Source: an uncultured Prevotellaceae bacterium
GTDB lineage: Bacteria > Bacteroidota > Bacteroidia > Bacteroidales > Bacteroidaceae
Assembly (NCBI GenBank): GCA_900318685.1
Contig: ONLL01000015.1
Span: 1-64,000, forward strand
DNA: 64,000 nt
Reading direction: 5' to 3'
The stretch's first letter is position 1; each line of letters starts with the position of its first letter. Below the pieces are notes generated by a model. The model was not told where the DNA came from, did not search any database, and worked only from the letters and a program-made list of their open reading frames with translations. Below, piece after piece: positions 8,970 to 17,873 of the stretch. Made by a program: the position numbers and the translations under genes.

Positions 8970-10814
8970 TTATTCTACAGTGACGCTCTTGGCAAGATTA
9001 CGAGGTTGGTCGACGTTCTTGCCTTTGCAGACGGCTACATGATAAGCCAGGAGTTGCAGGGGAATGGTGGCTACCAATGGTTCGAGGCATTCCAGCACAT
9101 CGGGCAGCTCAATCACCTCGTCAGCAATCTTCGCAATGGTATTGTCGCCCTTTGAGACGAGTGCAATGACGCGCCCCTGACGGGCTTTGATCTCCTGTAT
9201 GTTCGAGAGCACCTTCTCGTACATCGCGTTATGTGTAGCGATGACCACGACAGGCATGTCGCTGTCGATGAGGGCGATTGGTCCGTGTTTCATCTCAGCG
9301 GCAGGATAACCCTCGGCATGTATGTAGGATATTTCCTTGAGCTTCAGCGCTCCTTCGAGAGCGACGGGATAAGAGAATCCTCGTCCCAGGTAAAGGAAGT
9401 TGTGCGCATAGGTGAAAGTGCGTGCCAAGTCGGCCACACGATTATTGAGCTGCAGCACTTCGCGTATTTTATCAGGTATCTCGCTCAGTCCTTTCACGAT
9501 GCGCAGGTATTCCTGACGGTCCACCGTGCCTTTGGCCTCACCCATAGCGAGGGCAATCATGGTGAGGACGGTGACCTGGCCTGTGAATGCCTTTGTCGAT
9601 GCGACACCAATCTCTGGGCCGACGTGGATATAAGTTCCTGTGTCAGTGGCACGAGGAATGCTCGAGCCGATGGCATTGCAGATGCCATAGATGAAAGCTC
9701 CCTTCTGCTTGGCCAACTGTACGGCTGCCAGCGTGTCGGCAGTCTCGCCGCTCTGGCTGATGGCTACAACCACATCGTCCTTCGACACCACAGGATTGCG
9801 ATAGCGGAACTCGGATGCGTATTCCACTTCAACGGGTATCCTGCAGAGCGACTCAATAATCTGTTTGCCAATGAGCCCTGCATGCCACGAGGTACCACAT
9901 GCCACGATGACTACGCGCTTGGCTGAGAGCATCTGTCGGCGATAGTCAATGAGTGCTGAAAGGGTCACATGGTCGGCCTCGACGTTTACGCGTCCTCGCA
10001 TGCAGTTGGTCAGGCACTCTGGTTGTTCGAAGATTTCCTTGAGCATGAAGTGTGGATAGCCGCCCTTTTCAATCTGACCCAGATCGATGTCGACAGTCTT
10101 CACGTTCAGCTGCTGTTCCTTGCCGAGAATGCTCATGACGTGCAGCTCTTCGTCTCGACGGATGACGGCGATGTTACCATCTTCCAGATATACTACTTTA
10201 TCAGTATACTCAACGATGGGGCTGGCGTCAGAACCCAGGAAGAACTCGTCGTCGCCGATGCCCACAACCAGAGGGCTCTGCTTGCGTGCAGCGATGATCT
10301 GGTCAGGGTCGCGCTTGTCGAGCACAGCAATAGCATAGGCTCCTATGACCTGATAAAGTGCCACCTGCACGGCTTCGAGCAGGGAGATCTGCTTGTGTTC
10401 CTTGATATACTCGATTAGCTGCACCAGTACTTCCGTATCAGTATCACTCTGAAAGTGTACGCCCTTCTCCTGAAGCTTGGTCTTGATGTCGGCATAGTTC
10501 TCGATGATGCCGTTGTGGATGATGGCCAGATTCTTGGACTCGGAGTAGTGGGGATGGGCATTGCGCGAGGACGGCTCGCCGTGAGTAGCCCAGCGCGTGT
10601 GGGCAATGCCAATGGTGCCGCTGACGTCCTTGTCGCTGCAGAACTCACAGAGATTGTCGACCTTTCCCTTTGACTTATAAACGTTCAGGTCGCCATCGGG
10701 ACTGATGAGCGCCACGCCTGCAGAGTCGTATCCGCGATACTCCAGGCGTCGCAGTCCTTTAATGAGAATGGGGAAGGCATCGCGCTTCCCCAGATATCCT
10801 ACTATTCCACACAT
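8970..10814 (-). CDS. glmS: Glutamine--fructose-6-phosphate aminotransferase (isomerizing)
   Basis: The 614-residue enzyme makes glucosamine-6-phosphate from fructose-6-phosphate and glutamine, the first step to UDP-GlcNAc for peptidoglycan and LPS. The N-terminal glutaminase domain starts MCGIVGYLG with the nucleophile Cys right after the initiator Met, and has HTRWATHG and HNGIIENY. Two SIS domains follow (GTSWHAGL, SQSGETADT, STKAFTGQV), and it ends in the conserved LAKSVTVE. Full family length. The upstream OPX-type gene ends 5 bp before it. No glmS ribozyme is seen in the short leader. Confidence 0.97.
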   Translation of the reverse strand: MCGIVGYLGKRDAFPILIKGLRRLEYRGYDSAGVALISPDGDLNVYKSKGKVDNLCEFCSDKDVSGTIGIAHTRWATHGEPSSRNAHPHYSESKNLAIIHNGIIENYADIKTKLQEKGVHFQSDTDTEVLVQLIEYIKEHKQISLLEAVQVALYQVIGAYAIAVLDKRDPDQIIAARKQSPLVVGIGDDEFFLGSDASPIVEYTDKVVYLEDGNIAVIRRDEELHVMSILGKEQQLNVKTVDIDLGQIEKGGYPHFMLKEIFEQPECLTNCMRGRVNVEADHVTLSALIDYRRQMLSAKRVVIVACGTSWHAGLIGKQIIESLCRIPVEVEYASEFRYRNPVVSKDDVVVAISQSGETADTLAAVQLAKQKGAFIYGICNAIGSSIPRATDTGTYIHVGPEIGVASTKAFTGQVTVLTMIALAMGEAKGTVDRQEYLRIVKGLSEIPDKIREVLQLNNRVADLARTFTYAHNFLYLGRGFSYPVALEGALKLKEISYIHAEGYPAAEMKHGPIALIDSDMPVVVIATHNAMYEKVLSNIQEIKARQGRVIALVSKGDNTIAKIADEVIELPDVLECLEPLVATIPLQLLAYHVAVCKGKNVDQPRNLAKSVTVE

Positions 10815-10819
10815 ATTGT

Positions 10820-11614
10820 TTACTTTAGAATGTTGTAGAGCAACGACGTGAGCGAGATAAGGATGGAAGTAGCCGAGAACCAGAGTGTGGTCATGCTACC
10901 CACGCTGGAGTTCTGAGCCTTCACCTTGTTGGGAGTGACGTTGATCACATCGTTCTGCTGCATATAATAATAAGGTGAATTAATCAGGTTGGCATCTGTC
11001 AGGTCGAGCACGTGTATCGATTTCTGACCATTGGAGTCCTCACGAATGAGTTGCACGTTCTTGCGCTGACCGTAGATGGTGAGGTCGCCTGCCTGAGCAA
11101 GTGCTTCGAGCACGGTGATCTTCTCGCGGCTGACGGTGAAGGTACCAGGACGGTTCACTTCGCCGATGACGGAGATCTGATAGCCTGTCATGCGAACGGT
11201 GACGATGGGCTTCTCTTCCTTATTGATGTACGGCTGAATCTTCTGCTGAATCATGGTTTCGGCCTCCGACTTGGTCAGTCCGCCAACTTTCAGCTCGCCC
11301 ACAATGGGGAAGTTGATCATACCGTTGTTGTCCACAAGATAGGTCTGCAGCATGGCCTGCGAATAGGTAGAGCGCTGGTTGACGGTGTAGGGTGTGGGTA
11401 CGGTCATGTTGAAGGGCGCAGCAGCCTCATCGTTGATAGTGCTCACGGTGATGGTGAGCTGGTCTTTGGGCATGATGCGTGCATCATAGAGGAAGGCCGA
11501 CTGCGACAGGTCGACGCTGCCGGCATTCTGGAAATAGGGTACGTCCTTCGTGCTTCCGCAGCCAGTCAGTAGTGTTGCTAAAGCAAAGGCTGCTATCAAC
11601 TTGTGAGCTCTCAT
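10820..11614 (-). CDS. Polysaccharide export (Wza/OPX-type) lipoprotein
   Basis: The start at 11614 gives a lipoprotein signal peptide with lipobox LLTGC; the in-frame ATG at 11653 overlaps the -7 box and is rejected. The 264-residue product has a Poly_export domain (about residues 45-135: MPKDQLTITVST... FPIVGELKVGGLTKSEAE) and an SLBB domain (ISVIGEVNRPGTF, about 140-220), then a C-terminal hydrophobic helix (TLWFSATSILISLTSLLYNIL) that would cross the outer membrane as in Wza. It should form the outer-membrane exit channel for a polysaccharide. No Wzc-type co-polymerase gene is next to it, so its partner must be elsewhere. First gene of the operon with glmS. Confidence 0.9.
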   Translation of the reverse strand: MRAHKLIAAFALATLLTGCGSTKDVPYFQNAGSVDLSQSAFLYDARIMPKDQLTITVSTINDEAAAPFNMTVPTPYTVNQRSTYSQAMLQTYLVDNNGMINFPIVGELKVGGLTKSEAETMIQQKIQPYINKEEKPIVTVRMTGYQISVIGEVNRPGTFTVSREKITVLEALAQAGDLTIYGQRKNVQLIREDSNGQKSIHVLDLTDANLINSPYYYMQQNDVINVTPNKVKAQNSSVGSMTTLWFSATSILISLTSLLYNILK

Positions 11615-11650
11615 TGTCTTTTTCTTTATTTCTGTTTGATTATTTCGATG

Positions 11651-11658
11651 CAAAGGTA
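11651..11658 (-). promoter_or_regulatory. -7 box (TACCTTTG) of the OPX-glmS operon
   Basis: An exact TACCTTTG on the minus strand lies 36 bp upstream of the chosen start codon at 11614. It supports 11614 over the in-frame ATG at 11653. Confidence 0.6.
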
Positions 11659-11721
11659 CGAAAATAAAATGAATCTTGATGAATTATTGTCGTTTTTTCT
11701 GTCGTTTTTTATGAAAAACGT

Positions 11722-12792
11722 TTACCATTGCTTCATTTTCCCGATGGCTTGGCGCGTGGCTGGTGACAAGGCCGGGATGTTGTGCCGTTGCTCGTAGGAT
11801 GCAATCTCTGAGAGGGTCATCATGGAGCCATAATCCTCCTTGATAGCTTTTTTCCTGTCTTTCCACTCTTCCTTGCTGATATAGTAGTGGTCAGTGGCAT
11901 AGTTCTCGATGATAAACTTCACGTGGCTCTTTTTGTCGTTGTACTCCCAGTGGTCGGTTGCAATCACGTAGCTGGTGACATCGCAGTTTTCCTCCTCATT
12001 GTCAGCATAAATCAAGGTGAACTGATACTCGTAATCCTTTTCCTGCCGTCGTTCAAGAAGCTTTTTCTGGCCTTTGGCTTCGTTGGCATACATCTGCATC
12101 TTGCCTGCATCGAGGGTTATGCGAGTCTGGCCGTCGGAGCGGATAAGCTGACCAACGAGTCCCTGCTGGTTTCTGTAGGACTTATGTTTGGGGCTCTCGT
12201 CAGACACCGTCACGAAATAAGCTTCTTTCATTTTCTTCTCTTTCTCGGCCCAATTCTCAGCCCTCACCTTTCCTGCACCTAGTCCTTGTGCCCTTACTGA
12301 CCATGTGACGGCGACTCCCATTTTGGGGCTGTATTCGCAGCGTGCCTGGTTGTAGCTGCCGTGCTCCAGCTTCTTTTTCTGTAGGTCGTAGGCATTGGGC
12401 ATGATGCCGCTGAGGAAATAGCAGAGCGAGTCGTTGCGATAGACATAGACGCGATAGAAGTCCTCGACATAGATGTATTGCTTAGGTGTTACGACAATCT
12501 CGGCCAGATTGTAGTCAATGTCTTCCATTGTCACCCGACCATTTGTCAGCGAGGCAATAGTGACCTGCTGGGGCTTGAAGGCTACATGGGTGACAGTCAC
12601 ACGTGCTGCTCCCTTCACGTCGTCGACAACACCGTTGAGGTCGGTGGTGGCAATAAGGATGCCGTCTTCAGTCAGTACGCTGGCAAGAGGAATGCCCTGT
12701 CCGTCGCTGTCAACTACCTGAATGCGCTGGGCACTAACGTTCACAACAGTCATCATGACAGCAGCAATCATCACTAGAATTCTTTTCTTCAT
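11722..12792 (-). CDS. Exported protein with CarboxypepD_reg-like N-terminal domain
   Basis: The product (356 residues from the ATG at 12792; an ATG at 12804 is also possible) has a signal peptide MKKRILVMIAAVMMTVVNVSAQ and then a beta-sandwich regulatory-like domain (RIQVVDSDGQGIPLASVLTEDG... TDLNGVVDD) as found at the front of TonB-dependent receptors and other Bacteroidetes surface proteins. The remaining 250 residues, rich in Lys, Glu and Tyr, belong to no family I can name. No TonB box or barrel is seen. It is monocistronic, with a TAATTTTG box at 12818-12825 and the next gene divergently spaced by a 400-bp gap. Confidence 0.65.
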   Translation of the reverse strand: MKKRILVMIAAVMMTVVNVSAQRIQVVDSDGQGIPLASVLTEDGILIATTDLNGVVDDVKGAARVTVTHVAFKPQQVTIASLTNGRVTMEDIDYNLAEIVVTPKQYIYVEDFYRVYVYRNDSLCYFLSGIMPNAYDLQKKKLEHGSYNQARCEYSPKMGVAVTWSVRAQGLGAGKVRAENWAEKEKKMKEAYFVTVSDESPKHKSYRNQQGLVGQLIRSDGQTRITLDAGKMQMYANEAKGQKKLLERRQEKDYEYQFTLIYADNEEENCDVTSYVIATDHWEYNDKKSHVKFIIENYATDHYYISKEEWKDRKKAIKEDYGSMMTLSEIASYEQRHNIPALSPATRQAIGKMKQW

Positions 12793-12960
12793 ATCTCTTT
12801 TCATTGGTTTACGGCTGCAAAATTACGACATTTTCCGATAATCTCCAAAAGAAATGCAGTTAAAAGTGATGGAATAACTGATAGAAGACAGGCTACCTTA
12901 TTGTTATTTGCTAACGCTTGTTGCGGACGGACGCTCAGAAAGTATGCCACTTTGCTCTTG

Positions 12961-13026
12961 TTCCCATGCTGGGAACGTTTCATTCCCAGCATGGGAGCGA
13001 GTCATTCCCAGCATGGGAATAATACG
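12961..13026. repeat. Three 22-bp palindromic repeats (TTCCCATGCTGGGAA type)
   Basis: Three consecutive 22-bp units begin at 12961, 12983 and 13005. Each starts with a near-perfect palindrome of the form TTCCCAGCATGGGA or its reverse, followed by a variable 7-8 bp spacer. Flanking sequence at 12916-12930 (GCTTGTTGCGGACGG) matches the unit of the array at 1827, so the two arrays are related. The rest of the 390-bp gap between genes at 12792 and 13198 holds only the terminator at 13106 and no gene. Confidence 0.85.
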
Positions 13027-13105
13027 CCCGTCGCATTCGGAGCAGTGCTTCGTCTGCGGCGGGCATTTAGAAGAAGGGTAGATGAGTGGCTCTTTCACGG
13101 TTTTT

Positions 13106-13143
13106 TGTAAGAAAAATCCCGATAGTGCTAGGACTACCGGGAT
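13106..13143 (-). terminator. Rho-independent terminator of the arabinose operon
   Basis: On the minus strand an 11-bp stem (13133-13143 with 13116-13126, one G-U pair, loop of 6) is followed by TTTTTC and a further T run, 55 bp beyond the last gene of the operon. Confidence 0.82.
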
Positions 13144-13197
13144 ATTTGTTTAATTTCAAGGAATGCTCGACAAGCAAACCTGAGGCAATGACACACT

Positions 13198-14790
13198 TTA
13201 CTTCTTGCTCTGCACGGCGCACTGCTCGATGGGCAGAGCCTGCTTGTAGTTTTCGATGTAGCGATTAAAGCCTTCTACATCCTCTGGGGTGGGGGCGATG
13301 CTGACGCCTGTGTTGCCTGCGAAGACGACGTTCTCCAGATAGTCGGCCAGCGAGAGGTTGTTGGGATTGTTTACCAGATAACCTGCGAGGAGTGCGATAC
13401 CCCATGCGCCACCTTCACCTGCAGTCTCCATAACTGAGATGGGCGAATTGAGAGCAGCAGCAAGCATGCGCTGACCTACGCCGGCAGTCTTGAAGTAGCC
13501 TCCGTGACCCGTGATGCGGTCCACCTTGACGTTCTCTTCCTTCAGCAGGATATCGTTACCAAACTTCAGCACGGCAATTGCTCCGTAGAGGTGTGCACGC
13601 ATAAAGTTGGCCAGGTTGAGTCGGTCGTTGGCAGAACGCACGAAGAGAGGACGTCCGTCTGTAAGACCCGTGACAGGCTCGCCGCTGACATAGTTGAAGC
13701 TGATGAGACCACCGCAGTCGGCATCACCCTCAAGTGCCTTGTTGAAGAGCTTGCCATAGAGCTCGTTCATGTCGACGGGCACACCGATGAGCTGCTGGTA
13801 CTCTTTGAAGAGTCCTACCCAGGCATTGATGTCGCTGGTGCAGTTGTTGCAGTGTACCATTGCGACAAGCGATCCGTCGGGAGTGGTGACGAGGTCGATG
13901 GGCTCATAGGGCTTGCTAAGTGGCTTTTCGAGTACGATCATCGAGAACGATGAAGTGCCTGCCGACACATTACCCGTGCGCTGCTTCACAGCGTTAGTAG
14001 CTACCATACCTGTGCCTGCATCGCCCTCAGGAGGACAGAGAGGTATGCCAGCCTTCAGGTGTCCGCTGACGTCGAGCTTTTTGGCTCCTTCAGGAGTGAG
14101 GAAACCGGCATTCTCGCCTGCGTTCAGTGACTTAGGCAGGATGTCGAGCAGCTTCCAGGAGAATCCGCGTGAAGAGATGAGCTCGTCGAACTTGCTCACC
14201 ATCTCGGCATCGTATGTCTTCGTGGCGGGATCGACAGGAATCATTCCTGATGCATCGCCCACGCCAAGCACGAACTGTCCTGTCACCTGCCAATGCACAT
14301 AACCGGCAAGGGTGGTGAGGTACTTAATGTCGGCGACGTGCTCCTCGTTGTCGAGGATGGCCTCATAGAGGTGGCTGATGCTCCAGCGCAGAGGGATATT
14401 GTAATTGAAGAGCTTGCTCAGTTCGGCAGCAGCCTTGCCCGTGTTGGTGTTGCGCCAAGTGCGGAAGGGCACCAGAATCTCCTGCTCTTTGTTGAAGGCC
14501 ATGTAGCCGTGCATCATAGCTGAGAAGCCGATGGCGGCCAGCGTCTCAATCTCGCAGTCGTACTGCTTCTGTACGTCCTTACGCAGGTCGGCATAGCAGT
14601 CCTGCAGTCCATACCAGACGGCCTCGGTCGAGTATGTCCAGAGTCCGTCGACGAGCTGATTCTCCCACTCGTGCGAGCCCTGTGCTATGGGTTTATTGTC
14701 CTGGTCGATAAGTACGGCCTTGATACGGGTGGAACCAAATTCGATTCCCAGAATGGCTTTTCCTGCCTCGATAGTTTGTTTTGCTGTCAT
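13198..14790 (-). CDS. araB: FGGY-family carbohydrate kinase, probable L-ribulokinase
   Basis: The 530-residue protein has both FGGY domains: AILGIEFGSTRIKAVLID forms the first ATP/sugar-binding motif, and the second domain carries VDRITGHGGYFKTAGVGQRMLAAAL and ETAGEGGAWGIALLAG. It uses ATP to phosphorylate a keto-sugar. By sequence it would often be labelled xylulokinase, but it closes an operon with araA and araD, so L-ribulose is the expected substrate; Bacteroides arabinose operons use a kinase of this FGGY type. It is 90 bp downstream of araA, with a terminator-like hairpin between them, which may lower its expression relative to araA. Confidence 0.8.
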   Translation of the reverse strand: MTAKQTIEAGKAILGIEFGSTRIKAVLIDQDNKPIAQGSHEWENQLVDGLWTYSTEAVWYGLQDCYADLRKDVQKQYDCEIETLAAIGFSAMMHGYMAFNKEQEILVPFRTWRNTNTGKAAAELSKLFNYNIPLRWSISHLYEAILDNEEHVADIKYLTTLAGYVHWQVTGQFVLGVGDASGMIPVDPATKTYDAEMVSKFDELISSRGFSWKLLDILPKSLNAGENAGFLTPEGAKKLDVSGHLKAGIPLCPPEGDAGTGMVATNAVKQRTGNVSAGTSSFSMIVLEKPLSKPYEPIDLVTTPDGSLVAMVHCNNCTSDINAWVGLFKEYQQLIGVPVDMNELYGKLFNKALEGDADCGGLISFNYVSGEPVTGLTDGRPLFVRSANDRLNLANFMRAHLYGAIAVLKFGNDILLKEENVKVDRITGHGGYFKTAGVGQRMLAAALNSPISVMETAGEGGAWGIALLAGYLVNNPNNLSLADYLENVVFAGNTGVSIAPTPEDVEGFNRYIENYKQALPIEQCAVQSKK

Positions 14791-14826
14791 AATGTAAACT
14801 AAGTTTTGGGTTATTTGACTGCTTCT

Positions 14827-14862
14827 ATAAAATGGAGCACCCGAAAAGTATCAGGTGCTCCA
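14827..14862 (-). terminator. Terminator-like hairpin between araA and araB
   Basis: On the minus strand TGGAGCACC (14854-14862) pairs perfectly with GGTGCTCCA (14833-14841) across a 12-nt loop and is followed by TTTTAT. It sits 18 bp after the araA stop and 36 bp before the araB start, so it probably gives partial termination or stabilises the upstream mRNA. Confidence 0.65.
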
Positions 14863-14880
14863 ATTCGCTAAAACTGTAGT

Positions 14881-16413
14881 TTACTTCAAGGCTTTGTTCA
14901 GCATGAAGTACACCTCGTTGTTGCGGAGGGTCTGCTTGAAGTCGGCGATGTTGGTCTGCTTATTGATGCGGACATACTCGATGCCAGCCATCTCGGCAAA
15001 GTCTTCCCAGTACTCCTCGTTGATGTCGTAGGAGAATGCTGAGTGGTGAGTACCGCCGGCCAGGATCCATGCAGCAGCACCAATCTCGAACGTGGGCTGA
15101 GGAATCCACAGGGCAGAAGCAACGGGCAGGTGAGGCATGGGCTTCGGCTCGATGCACTCCACCTCCTGCGAAATCAGACGGAAACGATTGCCCAGGTCGA
15201 CGACAGTAGCCTTGATGCCAGGACCGGTCTTCGAGGTGAACACCAGACGGGCGGTCTGCTGCTTACGGATGCCAATACCGAGGAAGTGCACCTCGAGCTT
15301 CGGCTTGTCAGTAGCGATGAGCGGGCAGATCTCGAGCATGTGGCTCTGCAGGCATGAGCTGCGGTCACCGGCGAAGTTGAGGGTGTAGTCCTCGAGGAAC
15401 GAGCATCCGGTAGGCATGCCCTGCTGGATGACCCACAGTGTGCGATAGAGGCAGGCGGTCTTCCAGTCGCCCTCGGCGCCGAAACCATAGCCCTCTTCCA
15501 TCAGACGCTGTGAAGCCAGGCCAGGAATCTGGTCGAAGCCGCAGAAATTGGGATCGTCGATGTTGGCATCGCCCAGGTCGTCGAAGTTGGTGGTGAAGGC
15601 AGTAGCGCCCTCATCCTTCAATACGCGGCGCAGAGCAATCTCTGCCTTTGCCGAGTTCTTTACCTTCTCCCAGTAAACCTCCTCACCGCTCTCATCAATC
15701 TTGATGGTGTAGAGCTTCTTGTACTCCTCAACCAGTGCATCGGCCTCTGCTTCAGTCACCTGCTTGTAGTACTCCATCAGACTGGAGACGGGATAGTAGT
15801 CCACATGGTAGCCCAAGCGCTGCTCGAACTCCACACGGTCGCCGTCGGTCACGGCCACATTGTTCATGTTCATACCGAACATCAGGCAGCGCACGTTGTG
15901 AGCATCAGCAACACCGGCAGCAACACGCGCCCATACGGCAATCTGCTTCTGAGCCTTCTCGTCCTTCCAGTAGCCACAAACCACCTTGCGAGCCACACGC
16001 ATACGGGTGCAGATGTGTCCGAACTCGATGTCGCCGTGAGCGCTCTGGTTCAGGTTCATGAAGTCCATGTCGATGTTGTCCCAGGGAATTTCGGCGTTAT
16101 ACTGGGTGTGGAAGTGTAGTAGGGGCTTCTGCAGCTGCTGCAGACCCTTGATCCACATCTTTGCGGGCGAGAAGGTATGCATCCAGGTGATGATACCGAT
16201 ACACTTCTGCTCGTTGTTGGCAGCCAGCATCACCTGCTCTACTTCCTTAGAGCTGTTAGCTGTGCCTTTATACACAATCTTCACGGGGATGTTGCCAGAG
16301 GCGTTCAAACCCTCAACCATCTCCTTTGAATGTCCGTCAACTGCGACCACTGCGTCGCCTCCGTACAGGAGCTGTGCGCCGGTCACCCACCAAATCTCTA
16401 AATCTTTGAACAT
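14881..16413 (-). CDS. araA: L-arabinose isomerase
   Basis: The 510-residue cytoplasmic enzyme interconverts L-arabinose and L-ribulose, using Mn2+. It matches the family over its full length: it starts LEIWWVTGAQLLYGGDAV, has GIITWMHTFSPAKMWI near residue 95, EGDWKTACLYR for the metal-site Glu near residue 308, and a final ILAGGTHHSAFSYDI with metal-binding histidines. It lies between araD (66 bp upstream) and araB. The araD-araA gap contains a C-rich stretch at 16421-16450. Confidence 0.96.
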   Translation of the reverse strand: MFKDLEIWWVTGAQLLYGGDAVVAVDGHSKEMVEGLNASGNIPVKIVYKGTANSSKEVEQVMLAANNEQKCIGIITWMHTFSPAKMWIKGLQQLQKPLLHFHTQYNAEIPWDNIDMDFMNLNQSAHGDIEFGHICTRMRVARKVVCGYWKDEKAQKQIAVWARVAAGVADAHNVRCLMFGMNMNNVAVTDGDRVEFEQRLGYHVDYYPVSSLMEYYKQVTEAEADALVEEYKKLYTIKIDESGEEVYWEKVKNSAKAEIALRRVLKDEGATAFTTNFDDLGDANIDDPNFCGFDQIPGLASQRLMEEGYGFGAEGDWKTACLYRTLWVIQQGMPTGCSFLEDYTLNFAGDRSSCLQSHMLEICPLIATDKPKLEVHFLGIGIRKQQTARLVFTSKTGPGIKATVVDLGNRFRLISQEVECIEPKPMPHLPVASALWIPQPTFEIGAAAWILAGGTHHSAFSYDINEEYWEDFAEMAGIEYVRINKQTNIADFKQTLRNNEVYFMLNKALK

Positions 16414-16479
16414 AATGTTTGGCCCCCTCTAACTCCCCAAAGGAAGGACCGTTTCAGGGCTCGGGTCTTTAGTTGTTAT

Positions 16480-17190
16480 TTAATGTTTTTGTCCTTTTTG
16501 TCCGTAATAGGCATTTGGCCCGTGCTTGCGCATGTAGTGTTTCTCCACAAGCAAGGGGTTCATCGTCAGGTTTGGATTGACGGAGAAGGCAATGAACGCC
16601 ATCTTGGCGCACTGCTCCATGACCTTGGCGTTGTAGACGGCATTGTCAGGCGAAGTACCCCATGAGAACGGGCCGTGATTCTTCACCAACACGGCAGGCG
16701 TATGATCGGGGTTAATCTTGCGGATGTTAAGGATCTCGTCAACAATGACATTACCTGTCTCCAGCTCATACTGACCTTTCACCTCTGCCTCGGTCATATC
16801 ACGAGTACAAGGAATGTCCTGATAGAAATAGTCGGCATGCGTTGTTCCGATGTTGGGTATGTCGCGTCCGGCCTGAGCAAAAGCTGTAGCGTAGGTGCTG
16901 TGTGTATGTACTACACCCTGGATGTTGGGGAATGCCTTATATAATATAAGATGTGTAGGCGTATCGCTCGAGGGGTTGAGGTCGCCCTCAACCACCTTGC
17001 CTGTCTCCAGGTCGACTACCACCATGTCGCTGGCTTTCATCTCGTCATAGCTGACGCCACTTGGCTTGATGACTACTAGACCTTTCTCGCGGTCGATACC
17101 TGAGACGTTGCCCCATGTGAAAATCACCAGTCCCTGTTTCACCAGGTCGAGGTTTGCTTTGAATACTTTCTGTTTGAGTTCTTCGAGCAT
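16480..17190 (-). CDS. araD: L-ribulose-5-phosphate 4-epimerase
   Basis: The 236-residue class II aldolase-fold enzyme converts L-ribulose-5-phosphate to D-xylulose-5-phosphate, which enters the pentose phosphate pathway. Visible motifs are [35 protein letters not shown], the zinc-binding [15 protein letters not shown], and NHGPFSWG. It begins 5 bp after the araR stop codon, so the two are translated from one message. Confidence 0.95.
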   Translation of the reverse strand: MLEELKQKVFKANLDLVKQGLVIFTWGNVSGIDREKGLVVIKPSGVSYDEMKASDMVVVDLETGKVVEGDLNPSSDTPTHLILYKAFPNIQGVVHTHSTYATAFAQAGRDIPNIGTTHADYFYQDIPCTRDMTEAEVKGQYELETGNVIVDEILNIRKINPDHTPAVLVKNHGPFSWGTSPDNAVYNAKVMEQCAKMAFIAFSVNPNLTMNPLLVEKHYMRKHGPNAYYGQKGQKH

Positions 17191-17195
17191 AGTTG

Positions 17196-17870
17196 TTAGA
17201 GTTTAAAGTTAGGATCTTCGTTATATACTTTCTTATTGAACCTGTAAAGAGCGGCACCACGCTTGGATGAGACCTTGTCGATAAGGTTAGTCTTCTCGAT
17301 GAAGCCCATCTCCTTAATGCGTTTGCGGAAGTTGCGTTTGTCTATTTCCTGCCCTCCCACAGCCTCATAAAGACGTTGCAGCTGGGTGAGTGTGAAAAGC
17401 TGTGGCAGCAGGCGGAAGCCGATGGGCTCGACCTTCATCTTCTGCTGCATCATACGCATCGCCTGGCTCACCATTGCATTGTGATCGGAGTAGAGCTGTG
17501 GCAGGTGATTGATGTCGACCCACTCCACGCTATGCTCCTGACGCAGGCTCTCGTCATAGTCTTTCACATTGATCAGGGCGTAATAGGCGATAGACACAAC
17601 GCGCTCACCTGGGTCGCGGTCTACCGCTCCGAAGGCTCCCACTTGTCGCATGTACAAGTTTTTGAGCCCCGTCAGCTCCTGCAGCGTTCGCGCAGCACAT
17701 TCGTCGATACCTTCGTTAGCATTGACGAAACCGCCGTAGAGGCTCCAAGCCCCACGTCCCGGGTCCATCTGGCGTCGGCCGATGAGCACCTTCAGCTTCC
17801 CTTCGTCGAAGCCGAAGATAATCACATCGACCGACACCCAGACCTTTGCATATTCAATGTAGTAGTTCAT
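17196..17870 (-). CDS. araR: Nudix-type transcriptional regulator AraR
   Basis: The 224-residue protein has a Nudix domain (residues 1-140) and a C-terminal winged-helix region (about 150-220: [18 protein letters not shown]... [16 protein letters not shown]) that should bind DNA. The Nudix box is degenerate: where hydrolases have R-E-x-x-E-E-x-G it reads RTLQELTG, losing two of the metal-binding glutamates. This is the NrtR/AraR design, in which the Nudix domain senses a ligand. In Bacteroides thetaiotaomicron an AraR of this type represses arabinose genes and responds to L-arabinose. Its place inside the ara operon supports the same role here. Confidence 0.88.
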   Translation of the reverse strand: MNYYIEYAKVWVSVDVIIFGFDEGKLKVLIGRRQMDPGRGAWSLYGGFVNANEGIDECAARTLQELTGLKNLYMRQVGAFGAVDRDPGERVVSIAYYALINVKDYDESLRQEHSVEWVDINHLPQLYSDHNAMVSQAMRMMQQKMKVEPIGFRLLPQLFTLTQLQRLYEAVGGQEIDKRNFRKRIKEMGFIEKTNLIDKVSSKRGAALYRFNKKVYNEDPNFKL

Positions 17871-17873
17871 CGT

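Noticed and set aside
10815-10969. A glmS ribozyme upstream of glmS
   Set aside because: Only 5 bp separate the upstream gene from glmS, leaving no room for it.
12961-13026. A possible CRISPR array
   Set aside because: Units are directly adjacent with only 7-8 bp between palindromes; there are no spacers of 30 bp or so and no cas genes.
12801-13098. Short frames encoding repeated MLGM-type peptides
   Set aside because: These are translations of the 22-bp palindromic repeats and lack start-site context.
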